A stretch of DNA of 64,000 nt, from the NCBI RefSeq assembly GCF_000620625.1, contig NZ_JIAW01000014.1:162000-225999 (forward strand). Direction: 5' to 3'. Below, piece after piece: positions 49,571 to 56,947 of this stretch; the stretch's first letter is position 1, and every line of letters starts with the position of its first letter. Source of the stretch: Mycobacterium sp. URHB0044. GTDB taxonomy: Bacteria; Actinomycetota; Actinomycetes; Mycobacteriales; Mycobacteriaceae. A program made the translations under genes and the position numbers. Under the pieces are notes generated by a model. That model saw nothing but the letters and a program-made list of their open reading frames with translations. It was not told where the DNA came from and made no database searches.

Positions 49571-49596
49571 GGTTAAGACGGTTCTGGGTGGGGTAG
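49571..49596 (+). promoter_or_regulatory. SigF-like promoter of the gas-vesicle operon
   Basis: GGTTA (49571-49575) and GGGTAG (49591-49596) are separated by 15 bases, one base from the mycobacterial SigF consensus in each element. The likely start point is about 97 bases before the GTG at 49700. Confidence 0.5.
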
Positions 49597-49699
49597 TGCT
49601 GGTTGCAGACAACGATCACGGACTTGGGCGAGCTGAAGTGTGATCCACGCGCTGACGGTCGGCTGAATCAGACATACGACAAGTGGAAAGGGGCGCATC

Positions 49700-50434
49700 G
49701 TGTCGAACGGAGCAAAGGTTGCGCTGGCTGTCGGAGCGGGCTACTTCCTGGGCAGAACCCGGAAGATGCGAATCGCGATGATGCTGGCAGCAGCCGGAAT
49801 AACTGGAAAGTTCCCGGCCATGCCGGCCAGCCTGGTCGCGCAAGGACTGAAGTCGCTTGGCACCGCGGACCAACTGCATGACTTGTCCGATCAGTTACGC
49901 GGAGAGCTATTGACTGCGGCGAAGGCGGCTACCCTTGCCGCCGCCACGAATCGGGTGGATGCGCTCAATGACCGCTTGCAAGGCGTGGTGCCCACGGAAC
50001 ACGTCGGGCGGGCCGCTGGTTCCGCCACGCGCGGGTTGACGTCGGTCACCGGACGAGCGCGCGGCGCCAGTGACGACGACTTCGAAGACGCTTATGGCGA
50101 TGAAGAGCCGTTGGACGTCGAGGAGGAGGACCTCGAAGACGACTTCGAGGATGACGATGTCGACGACCAAGATCTCGACGACGAAGATCTCGAAGACCAA
50201 GACCTCGAAGACGAGGACCTGGAAGACGATCTCGAGGCTGAAGCCGAGGACGAGGAAGAAGAGCCCACTCCTCCTCGACGGCGAGCCTCGCGTAGGGCGG
50301 CGACTCCAAGAGCATCGGCACGGAAAACGAGAACGACGGCGGCCGATCGTAACGGTGAATCTCCGAAGGCTCCCGCGCGCCGCGGACGTGCGTCGACGGC
50401 CACCAAGCGGGCTCCCGTACGGCGAGGCAGGTGA
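49700..50434 (+). CDS. Gas-vesicle-cluster protein with acidic pentad repeats and basic tail
   Basis: A 244-residue protein. The N-terminal third has a Gly-rich hydrophobic segment (VALAVGAGYFLGRTRKMRIA, then MMLAAAGITGKF). The middle is a strongly acidic stretch of Asp-Leu-Glu-Asp repeats (about residues 125-190). The end is Arg/Lys/Ala/Ser-rich and histone-H1-like. No catalytic motif is seen. Similar charged proteins accompany actinobacterial gvp genes. GTG is the start, with AAGGGG upstream. It lies six bases before the SRPBCC gene and is probably the first gene of the gvp transcript. Confidence 0.68.
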   Translation: MSNGAKVALAVGAGYFLGRTRKMRIAMMLAAAGITGKFPAMPASLVAQGLKSLGTADQLHDLSDQLRGELLTAAKAATLAAATNRVDALNDRLQGVVPTEHVGRAAGSATRGLTSVTGRARGASDDDFEDAYGDEEPLDVEEEDLEDDFEDDDVDDQDLDDEDLEDQDLEDEDLEDDLEAEAEDEEEEPTPPRRRASRRAATPRASARKTRTTAADRNGESPKAPARRGRASTATKRAPVRRGR

Positions 50435-50440
50435 ACTGAA

Positions 50441-51520
50441 ATGGCAAGGCAAACAACGACTCAACGGCAGAGTCCGAAGCGAGGAGCGCCGAGTTCGAAC
50501 GGCACGAGCCCCCTCCAGGAAGCCCTTCAACAGTTGGCGGGGTCGATGACCGACCGAGCGGTGAGTTCGGTGTCCGGGCGGCTCAGTGGAGCGTCTGATC
50601 GCCTGACCGATTACGCACAGAACGGCGGCGGCGGTCTGCTATCGGCCGTCACCGGCGTCGACGATCTGTCGTCGCCGGTCAAATCGGCTCTGAAATCGGG
50701 CGTTGGTAGTGCGACGGGAAAGGTCAAGGACTCACTGAAGGGCGTGAAGGACTCGGTGACCGAAGCGCTCGGCGGCAAGGGCGGTACCGGGGGTGGCGGA
50801 AAGATCAAGGTGACCAACATCGTCGAGGAGATCGACGTCGGCGTACCGGTCGACGTGGCGTACAAGCAATGGACCCAGTTCGCCGAGTTCCCGAAGTTCA
50901 TGAAGAAGGTTGAGCAGGTCGAGCAGGTCTCCGACGAGAAACTGCGATGGAAGGCTCAGGTCTTCCTTTCGCATCGGTCATGGGAGTCGACCATCGTCGA
51001 ACAGGTTCCCAACGATCGGATCGTATGGAAGTCCAAGGGCGACAAAGGATACGTGGACGGCGCGATCACCTTCCACGAGCTGGCGCCCGACCTGACCCGG
51101 GTCGTGGTGGTGTTGGAGTACCACCCGCAGGGACTCTTTGAGAAGACCGGCAACCTGTGGCGCGCGCAGGGTCGGCGAGTACGACTCGAACTCAAGCACT
51201 TTCAGCGGAAGGTGATGACGGATACCGTTCTGCATGCCGACGAGGTCGAGGGATGGCAGGGCGAGATCCGAGACGGTGAAGTCGTCTCGGATGACGAGTC
51301 CGAAGAGCCCGACAAGGCGACGGCCCAGCGCAAGCCGCGACGAAGGGCTGCTGCCCGCAGCGGTTCCGGTGAATCCAACTCCCGCAAGACCGGTACCGGT
51401 GGCTCGAGTACCCGCCGTGCCGGCACGAGTCAATCACGGACATCGAAGACGAGCCGATCGACGACTAGCCGGTCCGCTTCGGGGCAACGACGTTCCCCAG
51501 CCAAGAAGGCGGCACGCTGA
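50441..51520 (+). CDS. SRPBCC (START-like) domain protein of the gas-vesicle cluster
   Basis: A 359-residue protein. A Ser/Gly-rich N-terminus with amphipathic helices spans about 1-120. An SRPBCC/polyketide-cyclase-like domain follows at about 125-270, with VTNIVEEIDVGVPVDVAYKQ, WTQFAEFPKFM and WESTIVEQVPNDRIVW. The tail of about 90 residues is Lys/Arg/Ser/Thr-rich and ends PAKKAAR. The fold usually binds a hydrophobic ligand; here it might assist assembly of hydrophobic Gvp proteins (inference). The stop overlaps the gvpA ATG by one base, so its place in the gvp operon is firm. Confidence 0.78.
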   Translation: MARQTTTQRQSPKRGAPSSNGTSPLQEALQQLAGSMTDRAVSSVSGRLSGASDRLTDYAQNGGGGLLSAVTGVDDLSSPVKSALKSGVGSATGKVKDSLKGVKDSVTEALGGKGGTGGGGKIKVTNIVEEIDVGVPVDVAYKQWTQFAEFPKFMKKVEQVEQVSDEKLRWKAQVFLSHRSWESTIVEQVPNDRIVWKSKGDKGYVDGAITFHELAPDLTRVVVVLEYHPQGLFEKTGNLWRAQGRRVRLELKHFQRKVMTDTVLHADEVEGWQGEIRDGEVVSDDESEEPDKATAQRKPRRRAAARSGSGESNSRKTGTGGSSTRRAGTSQSRTSKTSRSTTSRSASGQRRSPAKKAAR

Positions 51521-51936
51521 TGACAACGGCAATTCAACCTGCGGGTGGTGACGGCGCCGGCGGACACCCAAGTTCGAGCAGCCTGGCTGACGTCATCGAC
51601 ACCATCCTGGACAAGGGTCTCGTCATCGACGCGTACGTACGGGTATCGCTTGTTGGCATCGAGATACTCACCGTCGACGCGCGCGTGGTCGTCGCCAGTG
51701 TGGATACCTACCTACGCTTCGCCGAAGCCGTGAACCGGCTCGACATCTCGCAGGACGAGCCCAAAGCCGGCCTGCCCGACCTCGTCGGCGAAGTCACCGA
51801 AGGTGGCTCCAGACACAAGACCAAGGGCGCTCTCGAAGCCGCCGGGGAGAAGCTTGGCGACCTTCTCGGTGAGTCGAAATCGTCGTCCCGCGAACGTGAG
51901 CGCGCTCCGCGTCGTTCAAACCGAAGGGGGGAGTGA
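51520..51936 (+). CDS. gvpA: Gas vesicle structural protein GvpA-type
   Basis: A 138-residue protein whose core (about 20-72) is the GvpA amphipathic fold: SLADVIDTILDKGLVIDAYV, VSLVGIEILTVDARVVVASV. Compared with classical GvpA (about 70 residues) it has an N-terminal extension of about 20 and a charged C-terminal extension of about 65 residues, as in many actinobacterial versions. GvpA forms the vesicle wall ribs. It overlaps the stop of the SRPBCC gene and runs into gvpF. Among the three GvpA/J/S-type genes here this one best fits the shell role. Confidence 0.85.
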   Translation: MTTAIQPAGGDGAGGHPSSSSLADVIDTILDKGLVIDAYVRVSLVGIEILTVDARVVVASVDTYLRFAEAVNRLDISQDEPKAGLPDLVGEVTEGGSRHKTKGALEAAGEKLGDLLGESKSSSRERERAPRRSNRRGE

Positions 51937-52721
51937 TGGCTAACACCGATACACGCGGCGACCCGAGCCAGGCGACGGGGATCTACATCTACGGAATCGT
52001 CCCAGCGGACGTTGAGGTCGAACCGAGCGCACAAGGCGTCGGTGACCCTCCGGCACCTGTCGAGATGATCCGCGTGGGCGACATCGCTGCGCTCGTCAGC
52101 CCCGTCCCCACCGATCAGCCACTGGGCAAACCGGACTGCCTGCAGGCGCATGCCCGGCTGCTTGATGGCACTGCATTGGTGGCGCCGGTGCTGCCGTTGC
52201 GGTTCGGAGCGGTGATGACCGACGAGGAATCGGTCGCCGAAGAACTGCTCCGCAAGAACCACGACGAGTTCGCCGAAGCGCTGGATGCCCTTGAGGGACA
52301 CGCGGAATACGTCGTCAAGGGCCGCTACGACGAGGACACCATCCTGCGCGAGGTGATCTCGGAAAGCACTGAAGCGCAACAGCTGCGGGAACAGATGCGC
52401 GGCATGTCCGAAGACGCTGCCCGCAGAAAGCGGATGGCGCTCGGTGAGATCGTGGTCAAGGCGCTCGATGCCAAACGGGCGGCTGACACCGAGGCGGCGG
52501 TCAAGGCTTTCGACGGCATCGCCAAGCAGGTCAACGTGCGACAACCCACCCATGAACTGGATGCCGTGAATGTTGCCCTGCTTGCGGAAGTCGATCAGCA
52601 AGAAGAGCTGCAGGCGAAGGTCGATGACCTTGCCGAAAACTGGGACGGCAGAGTCGAAATGCGGTTGCTTGGGCCGTTGGCTGCGTACGACTTCGTTGTC
52701 GCTCGCAAGCCGGAGGGCTGA
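51936..52721 (+). CDS. gvpF: Gas vesicle protein GvpF/GvpL family, first copy
   Basis: A 261-residue GvpF/L protein: the N-terminal IYIYGIVPADV strand, LPLRFGAVMTDEESV in the centre, and the C-terminal MRLLGPLAAYDFVV, which is the family hallmark (rLxGPwPPYsF). GvpF is thought to chaperone or nucleate GvpA assembly. The ATG at 51936 is preferred over the GTG three bases earlier because of spacing from the GGGGGG Shine-Dalgarno stretch. It overlaps the gvpA stop by one base. Confidence 0.88.
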   Translation: MANTDTRGDPSQATGIYIYGIVPADVEVEPSAQGVGDPPAPVEMIRVGDIAALVSPVPTDQPLGKPDCLQAHARLLDGTALVAPVLPLRFGAVMTDEESVAEELLRKNHDEFAEALDALEGHAEYVVKGRYDEDTILREVISESTEAQQLREQMRGMSEDAARRKRMALGEIVVKALDAKRAADTEAAVKAFDGIAKQVNVRQPTHELDAVNVALLAEVDQQEELQAKVDDLAENWDGRVEMRLLGPLAAYDFVVARKPEG

Positions 52722-52723
52722 CC

Positions 52724-52981
52724 GTGGGCCTCTTCTCGTCGCTGGTTACCTGGCCCCTGGGACCCGTCCGCGGCGTCATCGCCCTTGGCGAGCTCATTCA
52801 GCGGCGCGTCAACGAGGAAGCCCACGACCCGGCACGAACCCGGCGACTGCTCGAAGACCTTGAGGACGCGCGCAAGCGTGGCGAGATAACTCCGGAACAG
52901 GAGCGGCAAGCACAGGAACAGATCCTGAGAACCAGGATGTCGCCGGGTGCAGCCCACAACACACCGCATGAGGATGGGTGA
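52724..52981 (+). CDS. gvpG: Gas vesicle protein GvpG
   Basis: An 85-residue GvpG-type protein: the N-terminal hydrophobic MGLFSSLVTWPLGPVRGVIA and a charged helical remainder (TRRLLEDLEDARKRGEITPE) are diagnostic. It is a minor accessory protein required for vesicle assembly in other organisms. GTG start two bases after the gvpF stop; its stop overlaps the gvpO GTG. Confidence 0.85.
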   Translation: MGLFSSLVTWPLGPVRGVIALGELIQRRVNEEAHDPARTRRLLEDLEDARKRGEITPEQERQAQEQILRTRMSPGAAHNTPHEDG

Positions 52982-53298
52982 CAACGATGACCCGTACGCG
53001 TACGCACTCCCGAGATGACGGCCAGACGCAACAGCCGCTGAACGCCAAGGATGCGGCCGCGGTGGCCAAGGAGTACATCACCGAGCTGAACGGCCAGGAC
53101 CCCGTCGCGATGACGTCGGTGGAACTCACCGACCAGGACGGCTGGGTCGTCGAGTTCGAAGTAGTCGAGGACCGGCGGATCCCATCGTCGTCGGACGTTC
53201 TCGCGTTGTACGAAGTCGAAATCGACGCCGACGGAGAACTGTTGGGGTTCCGCAGGACTCGTCGGTACCTCCGGGGTCAGACGAGAAGCGAGGGGTGA
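52978..53298 (+). CDS. gvpO: Gas vesicle protein GvpO
   Basis: A 106-residue protein with a variable basic N-terminus and the GvpO core: AKEYITELNGQDPVAMTSVE, followed by DGWVVEFEVVEDRRIP and YEVEIDADGELLGFRRTRRY. GvpO is required for vesicle formation in haloarchaea and is conserved in actinobacterial clusters. The GTG overlaps the gvpG stop. In Streptomyces clusters gvpO stands first; here it is placed between gvpG and gvpJ. Confidence 0.85.
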   Translation: MTTMTRTRTHSRDDGQTQQPLNAKDAAAVAKEYITELNGQDPVAMTSVELTDQDGWVVEFEVVEDRRIPSSSDVLALYEVEIDADGELLGFRRTRRYLRGQTRSEG

Positions 53299-53304
53299 GG
53301 CGAC

Positions 53305-53679
53305 GTGACTGTGGGAGACGACAGCCTCGTACCCCGAGGCTATGGAGGCGGCGCAGTCGCGAATCCGCAGCCGGCCAACCTTGCAGACATTCTGGAGCGG
53401 GTGCTGGACAAGGGGATCGTCATCGCGGGTGACATCCAGGTCAACCTTCTCGACATCGAGCTCTTGACGATCAAACTGCGTCTGGTCGTCGCGTCCCTCG
53501 ACACTGCCAGGGAAGTCGGAATCGATTGGTGGGAACGTGATCCGTGGCTGACAGGCAAGAAATCGAACCTCGAACTCGAGAATGAGAGGCTGCGGGCTCG
53601 GCTCGATCGCCTCGAACAGGGCGATGGGCAACGCCGCGCAGTCCGAGCGCGATCGGCGGAGTACGAGGATGAACGCTGA
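53305..53679 (+). CDS. gvpJ: Gas vesicle protein GvpJ (GvpA paralogue)
   Basis: A 124-residue GvpA-like protein: NLADILERVLDKGIVIAGDI, VNLLDIELLTIKLRLVVASL and the downstream WWERDPWL segment characteristic of GvpJ/M, then a coiled-coil tail (LELENERLRARLDRLEQ). It is a minor shell or nucleation component. GTG start six bases after gvpO. The last 11 bases overlap gvpL. Confidence 0.85.
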   Translation: MTVGDDSLVPRGYGGGAVANPQPANLADILERVLDKGIVIAGDIQVNLLDIELLTIKLRLVVASLDTAREVGIDWWERDPWLTGKKSNLELENERLRARLDRLEQGDGQRRAVRARSAEYEDER

Positions 53680-54445
53680 GGGCATCTGGGTCTACGCGGT
53701 CATCCGCGGCGAGCGAGCCGAGGACCGCGTGGCCGGGTTGCGGGGCGTCGGCGGAGAGCGGGTCCGCGTGGTCGCATCCGACGATCTGGCAGCTGTGGTG
53801 GGTGCCGTGGGTCTCGACGAGTTCGGGCGCGATGCGCTGCACCGCAACCTCGAAGACCTCGATTGGGTTGCCGACAAGGCGCGGGCCCACGACGCCGTCA
53901 TCACCGCGGTCGCCCGGTTCGGGGCAGTGATTCCCGTGCGGATGGCGACCGTCTACCTCGACGACGGGCGAGTTCGGAAGCTGCTGGAGAACCGACACCA
54001 GGATTTCGAGGCGACGCTGAGCCGGCTGTCCGGGCGGGCTGAGCTCGGTGTCAAGGTATATGCCGACCCGCGGCGGTTGCTGACTCCCGATCGTGGGCAG
54101 CATGGCCCCGGAACTCATACGGGCACTGCGTATTTGATGCGCCGTCGGCGTGAACTCGCGTCACGCGAAGAGGCCTATCAGGCCGCCGCCGCCGAGGCGG
54201 ACCATGTCCACACCACGCTGATGCGCCATGCCGTCGATGGCAAGCGCAGACCACCCCCCGACCGCAGTCTGTCCGGGAGAGACGAAGTAACCGTGCTCAA
54301 CGGTACGTATCTGGTCGACTCCGATGCGGTCGAGCTGTTTCGGGAAACCGTTGCTGCTCTGTCGATGTCGACGGGAAGGCTGTCATTGGAGTTGACGGGC
54401 CCATGGCCGCCGTACTCCTTCGCGGGCGAACCGGTGGCGGAATGA
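53669..54445 (+). CDS. gvpL: Gas vesicle protein GvpF/GvpL family, second copy
   Basis: A 258-residue GvpF/L paralogue: IWVYAVIRGERAEDRVAG at the N-terminus, IPVRMATVYLDDGRV in the centre and LSLELTGPWPPYSF at the end, closer to the canonical GPWPPYSF than the first copy. It starts at the ATG at 53669, inside the last 11 bases of gvpJ, and its stop overlaps gvpS (ATGA). Confidence 0.87.
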   Translation: MNAEGIWVYAVIRGERAEDRVAGLRGVGGERVRVVASDDLAAVVGAVGLDEFGRDALHRNLEDLDWVADKARAHDAVITAVARFGAVIPVRMATVYLDDGRVRKLLENRHQDFEATLSRLSGRAELGVKVYADPRRLLTPDRGQHGPGTHTGTAYLMRRRRELASREEAYQAAAAEADHVHTTLMRHAVDGKRRPPPDRSLSGRDEVTVLNGTYLVDSDAVELFRETVAALSMSTGRLSLELTGPWPPYSFAGEPVAE

Positions 54446-54648
54446 CCGAGGTGTTGCCCGCCCAGGAGGATCGGCGCATTGCGCTGGTGGATCTGCTCGA
54501 TCGTGTGTTAGCCGGTGGTGTCGTGATCAGCGGGGAAGTGGTGCTGTCGATTGCGGATGTCGACATGGTGGTCATCTCGCTGCGCACGTTGGTTTCATCG
54601 GTCAGCTCATTGATGTCGGACGACGATGTCCTTGGCGGTGAGCGATGA
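54442..54648 (+). CDS. gvpS: Gas vesicle protein GvpS (short GvpA paralogue)
   Basis: A 68-residue GvpA-like protein, almost only the core: ALVDLLDRVLAGGVVISGEV, VLSIADVDMVVISLRTLV. It is the third GvpA-family member here and corresponds by order (gvpL-S-K) to GvpS of Streptomyces. The ATG overlaps the gvpL stop by four bases and its stop overlaps gvpK in the same manner. Confidence 0.85.
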   Translation: MTEVLPAQEDRRIALVDLLDRVLAGGVVISGEVVLSIADVDMVVISLRTLVSSVSSLMSDDDVLGGER

Positions 54649-54938
54649 CCGGTCCAGCGCGTCAGCGAATCAACTCCGACCCGGCCAATGTGGAGCGCGG
54701 CTTGGTGAGCCTGGTCCTGACACTGGTCGAGTTGCTGCGCCAACTGATGGAGCGCCAGGCGATCCGCAGAGTGGACCAGGGGGCGTTGTCGGACGAACAG
54801 GTCGAGCGCATCGGAACCACGCTGATGCTCCTCGAGGAGAAGATGGCCGAGCTGCGTGACCACTTCGGTTTGACACCAGAAGATCTCAACATCGATCTGG
54901 GGCCGTTGGGGCCCCTGCTTCCCACAGATCCGTCGTGA
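54645..54938 (+). CDS. gvpK: Gas vesicle protein GvpK
   Basis: A 97-residue GvpK: INSDPANVERGLVSLVLTLV, ELLRQLMERQAIRRVD and LSDEQVERIGTTLMLLEEKM are the conserved helical segments, followed by the Pro/Leu-rich tail DLGPLGPLLP. It closes the operon. The gene converges on the monooxygenase gene, 27 bases away; no clear terminator hairpin was found in that gap. Confidence 0.88.
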   Translation: MTGPARQRINSDPANVERGLVSLVLTLVELLRQLMERQAIRRVDQGALSDEQVERIGTTLMLLEEKMAELRDHFGLTPEDLNIDLGPLGPLLPTDPS

Positions 54939-54965
54939 CTGGTCGCTAGCCGTCGGCGTAGCCGG

Positions 54966-56171
54966 TCACACCCGAACCGGGTAGACCGGCGGCTGCATCG
55001 AGTCGTACAACCGGACACCCTTGTCGTTGAGCTTCGCGACCCGCCGCGTCACACCGGCCGGCAACAGCGAAATAGCTTGGGCGGCACCGACGAGCGCGCG
55101 TACCCCAAGCGCCGAGCTGGGAACGAGGGTCTTGGCCGCGCGCCGGGCGAAGGCGCGGCTATGCAGCACCGGACCAGCCATCACACGCTCGTAGGCGGCG
55201 AAGGCGCGGATGTGGTCGCCACCGGCCCGTTCGAGCTCGCCGGCCAGCACGTAGGCGCCGAGCACCGCCAGACTGGTGCTGCCACCCACGCCAGGACCCG
55301 GGCAGTAGCCGGCGTCGCCGACCAGCGTGACGCGACCCCGCGACCAGGTCGTCAGATCGAGCTGCAGAATGGAGTCGAAGTAGAACCCACTGGCGTGATC
55401 GAGCTCGGCGAGCCAGCTGTCGACCATCGAACCCATGCCGGTGAACGCGTCGCGCAGCAGCGTTCGCTGGCGCGCGTCATCGCGGTAGTGATACTGCAGC
55501 TCCGCGCCGGGGCGGAACAAGAAGACGGCCCGTGCGTCGTCGAGATGGTCGGCGGTGTAGATCATCGCCCACCGGTTGGCATCGACGACGCCCGTCGTCT
55601 CCCCGTTGCGTGCAAGGGCTTTCGGGACGGACAGCACTGCCAGATAGCTTCCGAGGAAACGGCTCTGGCCGGCATCGGGACCGAACACCAACTGCCGCAC
55701 ACCCGAGTGCAGGCCATCGGCGCCGACGATGACGTCGTAGCGACGAGGTTCGGCGTGCGCGAAGGTGACGTCGCCGTCATCGGAGATCGAGGTGATCTCG
55801 TCGCCGAACAGGTACTCGACGTCGTCGCGGCCGGCCTCGTAGTAGATCTGGCCGAGGTCGTCGCGCATGATCTCGACGTGCCGGTCGGAGATGACGGCCA
55901 GCAGTTTGAGGTAATCGACTTGTGTCGGCCGTCGGGCGCCCAACCGCTGCAGGACGAGCCGGTTGGTGCCTGTTGCACGCGCCTGGATCTGCGGCAGAAC
56001 GCCCATCCGCTCGGATATCTCCATGGCGGGGCGAAACAGATCGACGGCGTGACCACCCGTTTTGCGCAGCGCGGGGGCGCGTTCGACGACCGTGACGTCG
56101 AACCCGCGCCGGGTCAGCCAGTAGGCGAGGACGGGTCCGGCGATGCTGGCCCCCGAAACGAGAATGCGCAT
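54966..56171 (-). CDS. FAD-dependent monooxygenase (PHBH/TetX-like)
   Basis: A 401-residue class A flavoprotein. The dinucleotide motif is a variant, VSGASIAGPVLA at residues 5-16; DG follows in VIVGADGLHSGVRQLV, and the GD motif is LVGDAGYCPGPGVGGSTSLA. It hydroxylates an aromatic or polyketide-type substrate with NAD(P)H and oxygen; the substrate is unknown. The TetR gene lies divergently 76 bases away with two operator-like repeats between them, so it is likely inducible and perhaps protective against a xenobiotic. Confidence 0.83.
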   Translation of the reverse strand: MRILVSGASIAGPVLAYWLTRRGFDVTVVERAPALRKTGGHAVDLFRPAMEISERMGVLPQIQARATGTNRLVLQRLGARRPTQVDYLKLLAVISDRHVEIMRDDLGQIYYEAGRDDVEYLFGDEITSISDDGDVTFAHAEPRRYDVIVGADGLHSGVRQLVFGPDAGQSRFLGSYLAVLSVPKALARNGETTGVVDANRWAMIYTADHLDDARAVFLFRPGAELQYHYRDDARQRTLLRDAFTGMGSMVDSWLAELDHASGFYFDSILQLDLTTWSRGRVTLVGDAGYCPGPGVGGSTSLAVLGAYVLAGELERAGGDHIRAFAAYERVMAGPVLHSRAFARRAAKTLVPSSALGVRALVGAAQAISLLPAGVTRRVAKLNDKGVRLYDSMQPPVYPVRV

Positions 56172-56179
56172 GACGACTC

Positions 56180-56199
56180 CTTACTTAACGGTCGGTAAG
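56180..56199. promoter_or_regulatory. TetR-type operator copy 1
   Basis: CTTACTTAACGGTCGGTAAG has inverted arms CTTAC/GTAAG. It lies nine bases upstream of the monooxygenase start and is identical to copy 2 at 17 of 20 positions. Confidence 0.6.
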
Positions 56200-56214
56200 T
56201 GCTTCGCCGACGAG

Positions 56215-56234
56215 CTTACCTATCGGTCGGTCAG
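56215..56234. promoter_or_regulatory. TetR-type operator copy 2
   Basis: CTTACCTATCGGTCGGTCAG, 35 bases from copy 1 start-to-start and 14 bases upstream of the TetR GTG. The GGTCGGT core is common in actinobacterial TetR sites. Confidence 0.6.
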
Positions 56235-56247
56235 CTAGGGTGGCTAC

Positions 56248-56790
56248 GTGAACAGGCCGGTGTCGGGCACCCGATTGCGCATTCAGGAGGTGGCGCGCGA
56301 ACTGTTCAGTGAAAAGGGCGTACAGCGCACCAGCCTGCAGGACATCGCAGGCCGGCTGGGGATCACCAAACCGGCGCTTTACTACCACTTCAGTTCGCGT
56401 GAAGAGCTGGTGCGCAGCATCCTGCAGCCGCTCATCGAAGAGGGCGAACGCTTCGTCGCCGAACAGGAGGCGCGCAGCGGTCCGGCGGATCCGCGGGAGC
56501 TGCTCGAGGGGTTCTTCGACTTCCACTTCCGGCATCGCGCAGACCTCGTGCTGGCGGTCACCGAGCTGACGACGCTGGCTGACCTCGGTCTCGTCGACAA
56601 GATGTTGGCGTGGCGGGAGCGGCTGTGCACGTTGGTGTTCGGATCCCAACCCACGCTGGAACAGTCCACCCGCGGCGTCATCGCGTTCGGCGGACTACAG
56701 GACTGCTGCCTCCAGTTCCCTGACACGCCGTACGAAGAATTGCGTACCGCGACGGTGGATGGCGCGATGATGGTGCTGTCGAGCGCCTGA
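56248..56790 (+). CDS. TetR-family regulator
   Basis: A 180-residue regulator. The N-terminal HTH is IQEVARELFSEKGVQRTSLQ, then DIAGRLGITKPALYYHFSSR with the canonical recognition helix; the ligand domain is helical with two adjacent cysteines (LQDCCLQF) that could sense redox or bind a ligand. The GTG start lies 76 bases from the divergent monooxygenase, and two operator copies in the gap suggest that it represses itself and that gene. Confidence 0.87.
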   Translation: MNRPVSGTRLRIQEVARELFSEKGVQRTSLQDIAGRLGITKPALYYHFSSREELVRSILQPLIEEGERFVAEQEARSGPADPRELLEGFFDFHFRHRADLVLAVTELTTLADLGLVDKMLAWRERLCTLVFGSQPTLEQSTRGVIAFGGLQDCCLQFPDTPYEELRTATVDGAMMVLSSA

Positions 56791-56947
56791 CTGCTTCAGG
56801 TGGGGTCGAGGTGCACTCTTCCAGCTAGCCCTACCGTCCCGATTGGCGTCAGTGGGGTCGACACCGAATCATCGGCGGCCGAGCATGAACACACGCACCC
56901 TACCGTTCAGCGCGCGCACAGCTACCCGTATGAGAAAGGCACCGATC

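Larger units (their letters stand above)
49382..49699 (+). promoter_or_regulatory. Long control region of the gas-vesicle cluster
   Basis: 318 bases with no credible gene. It contains a perfect CRP-type palindrome (49479-49494) and a SigF-like promoter (49571-49596), and ends with AAAGGGG before the GTG at 49700. Composition is less GC-rich than the flanks. Confidence 0.6.
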
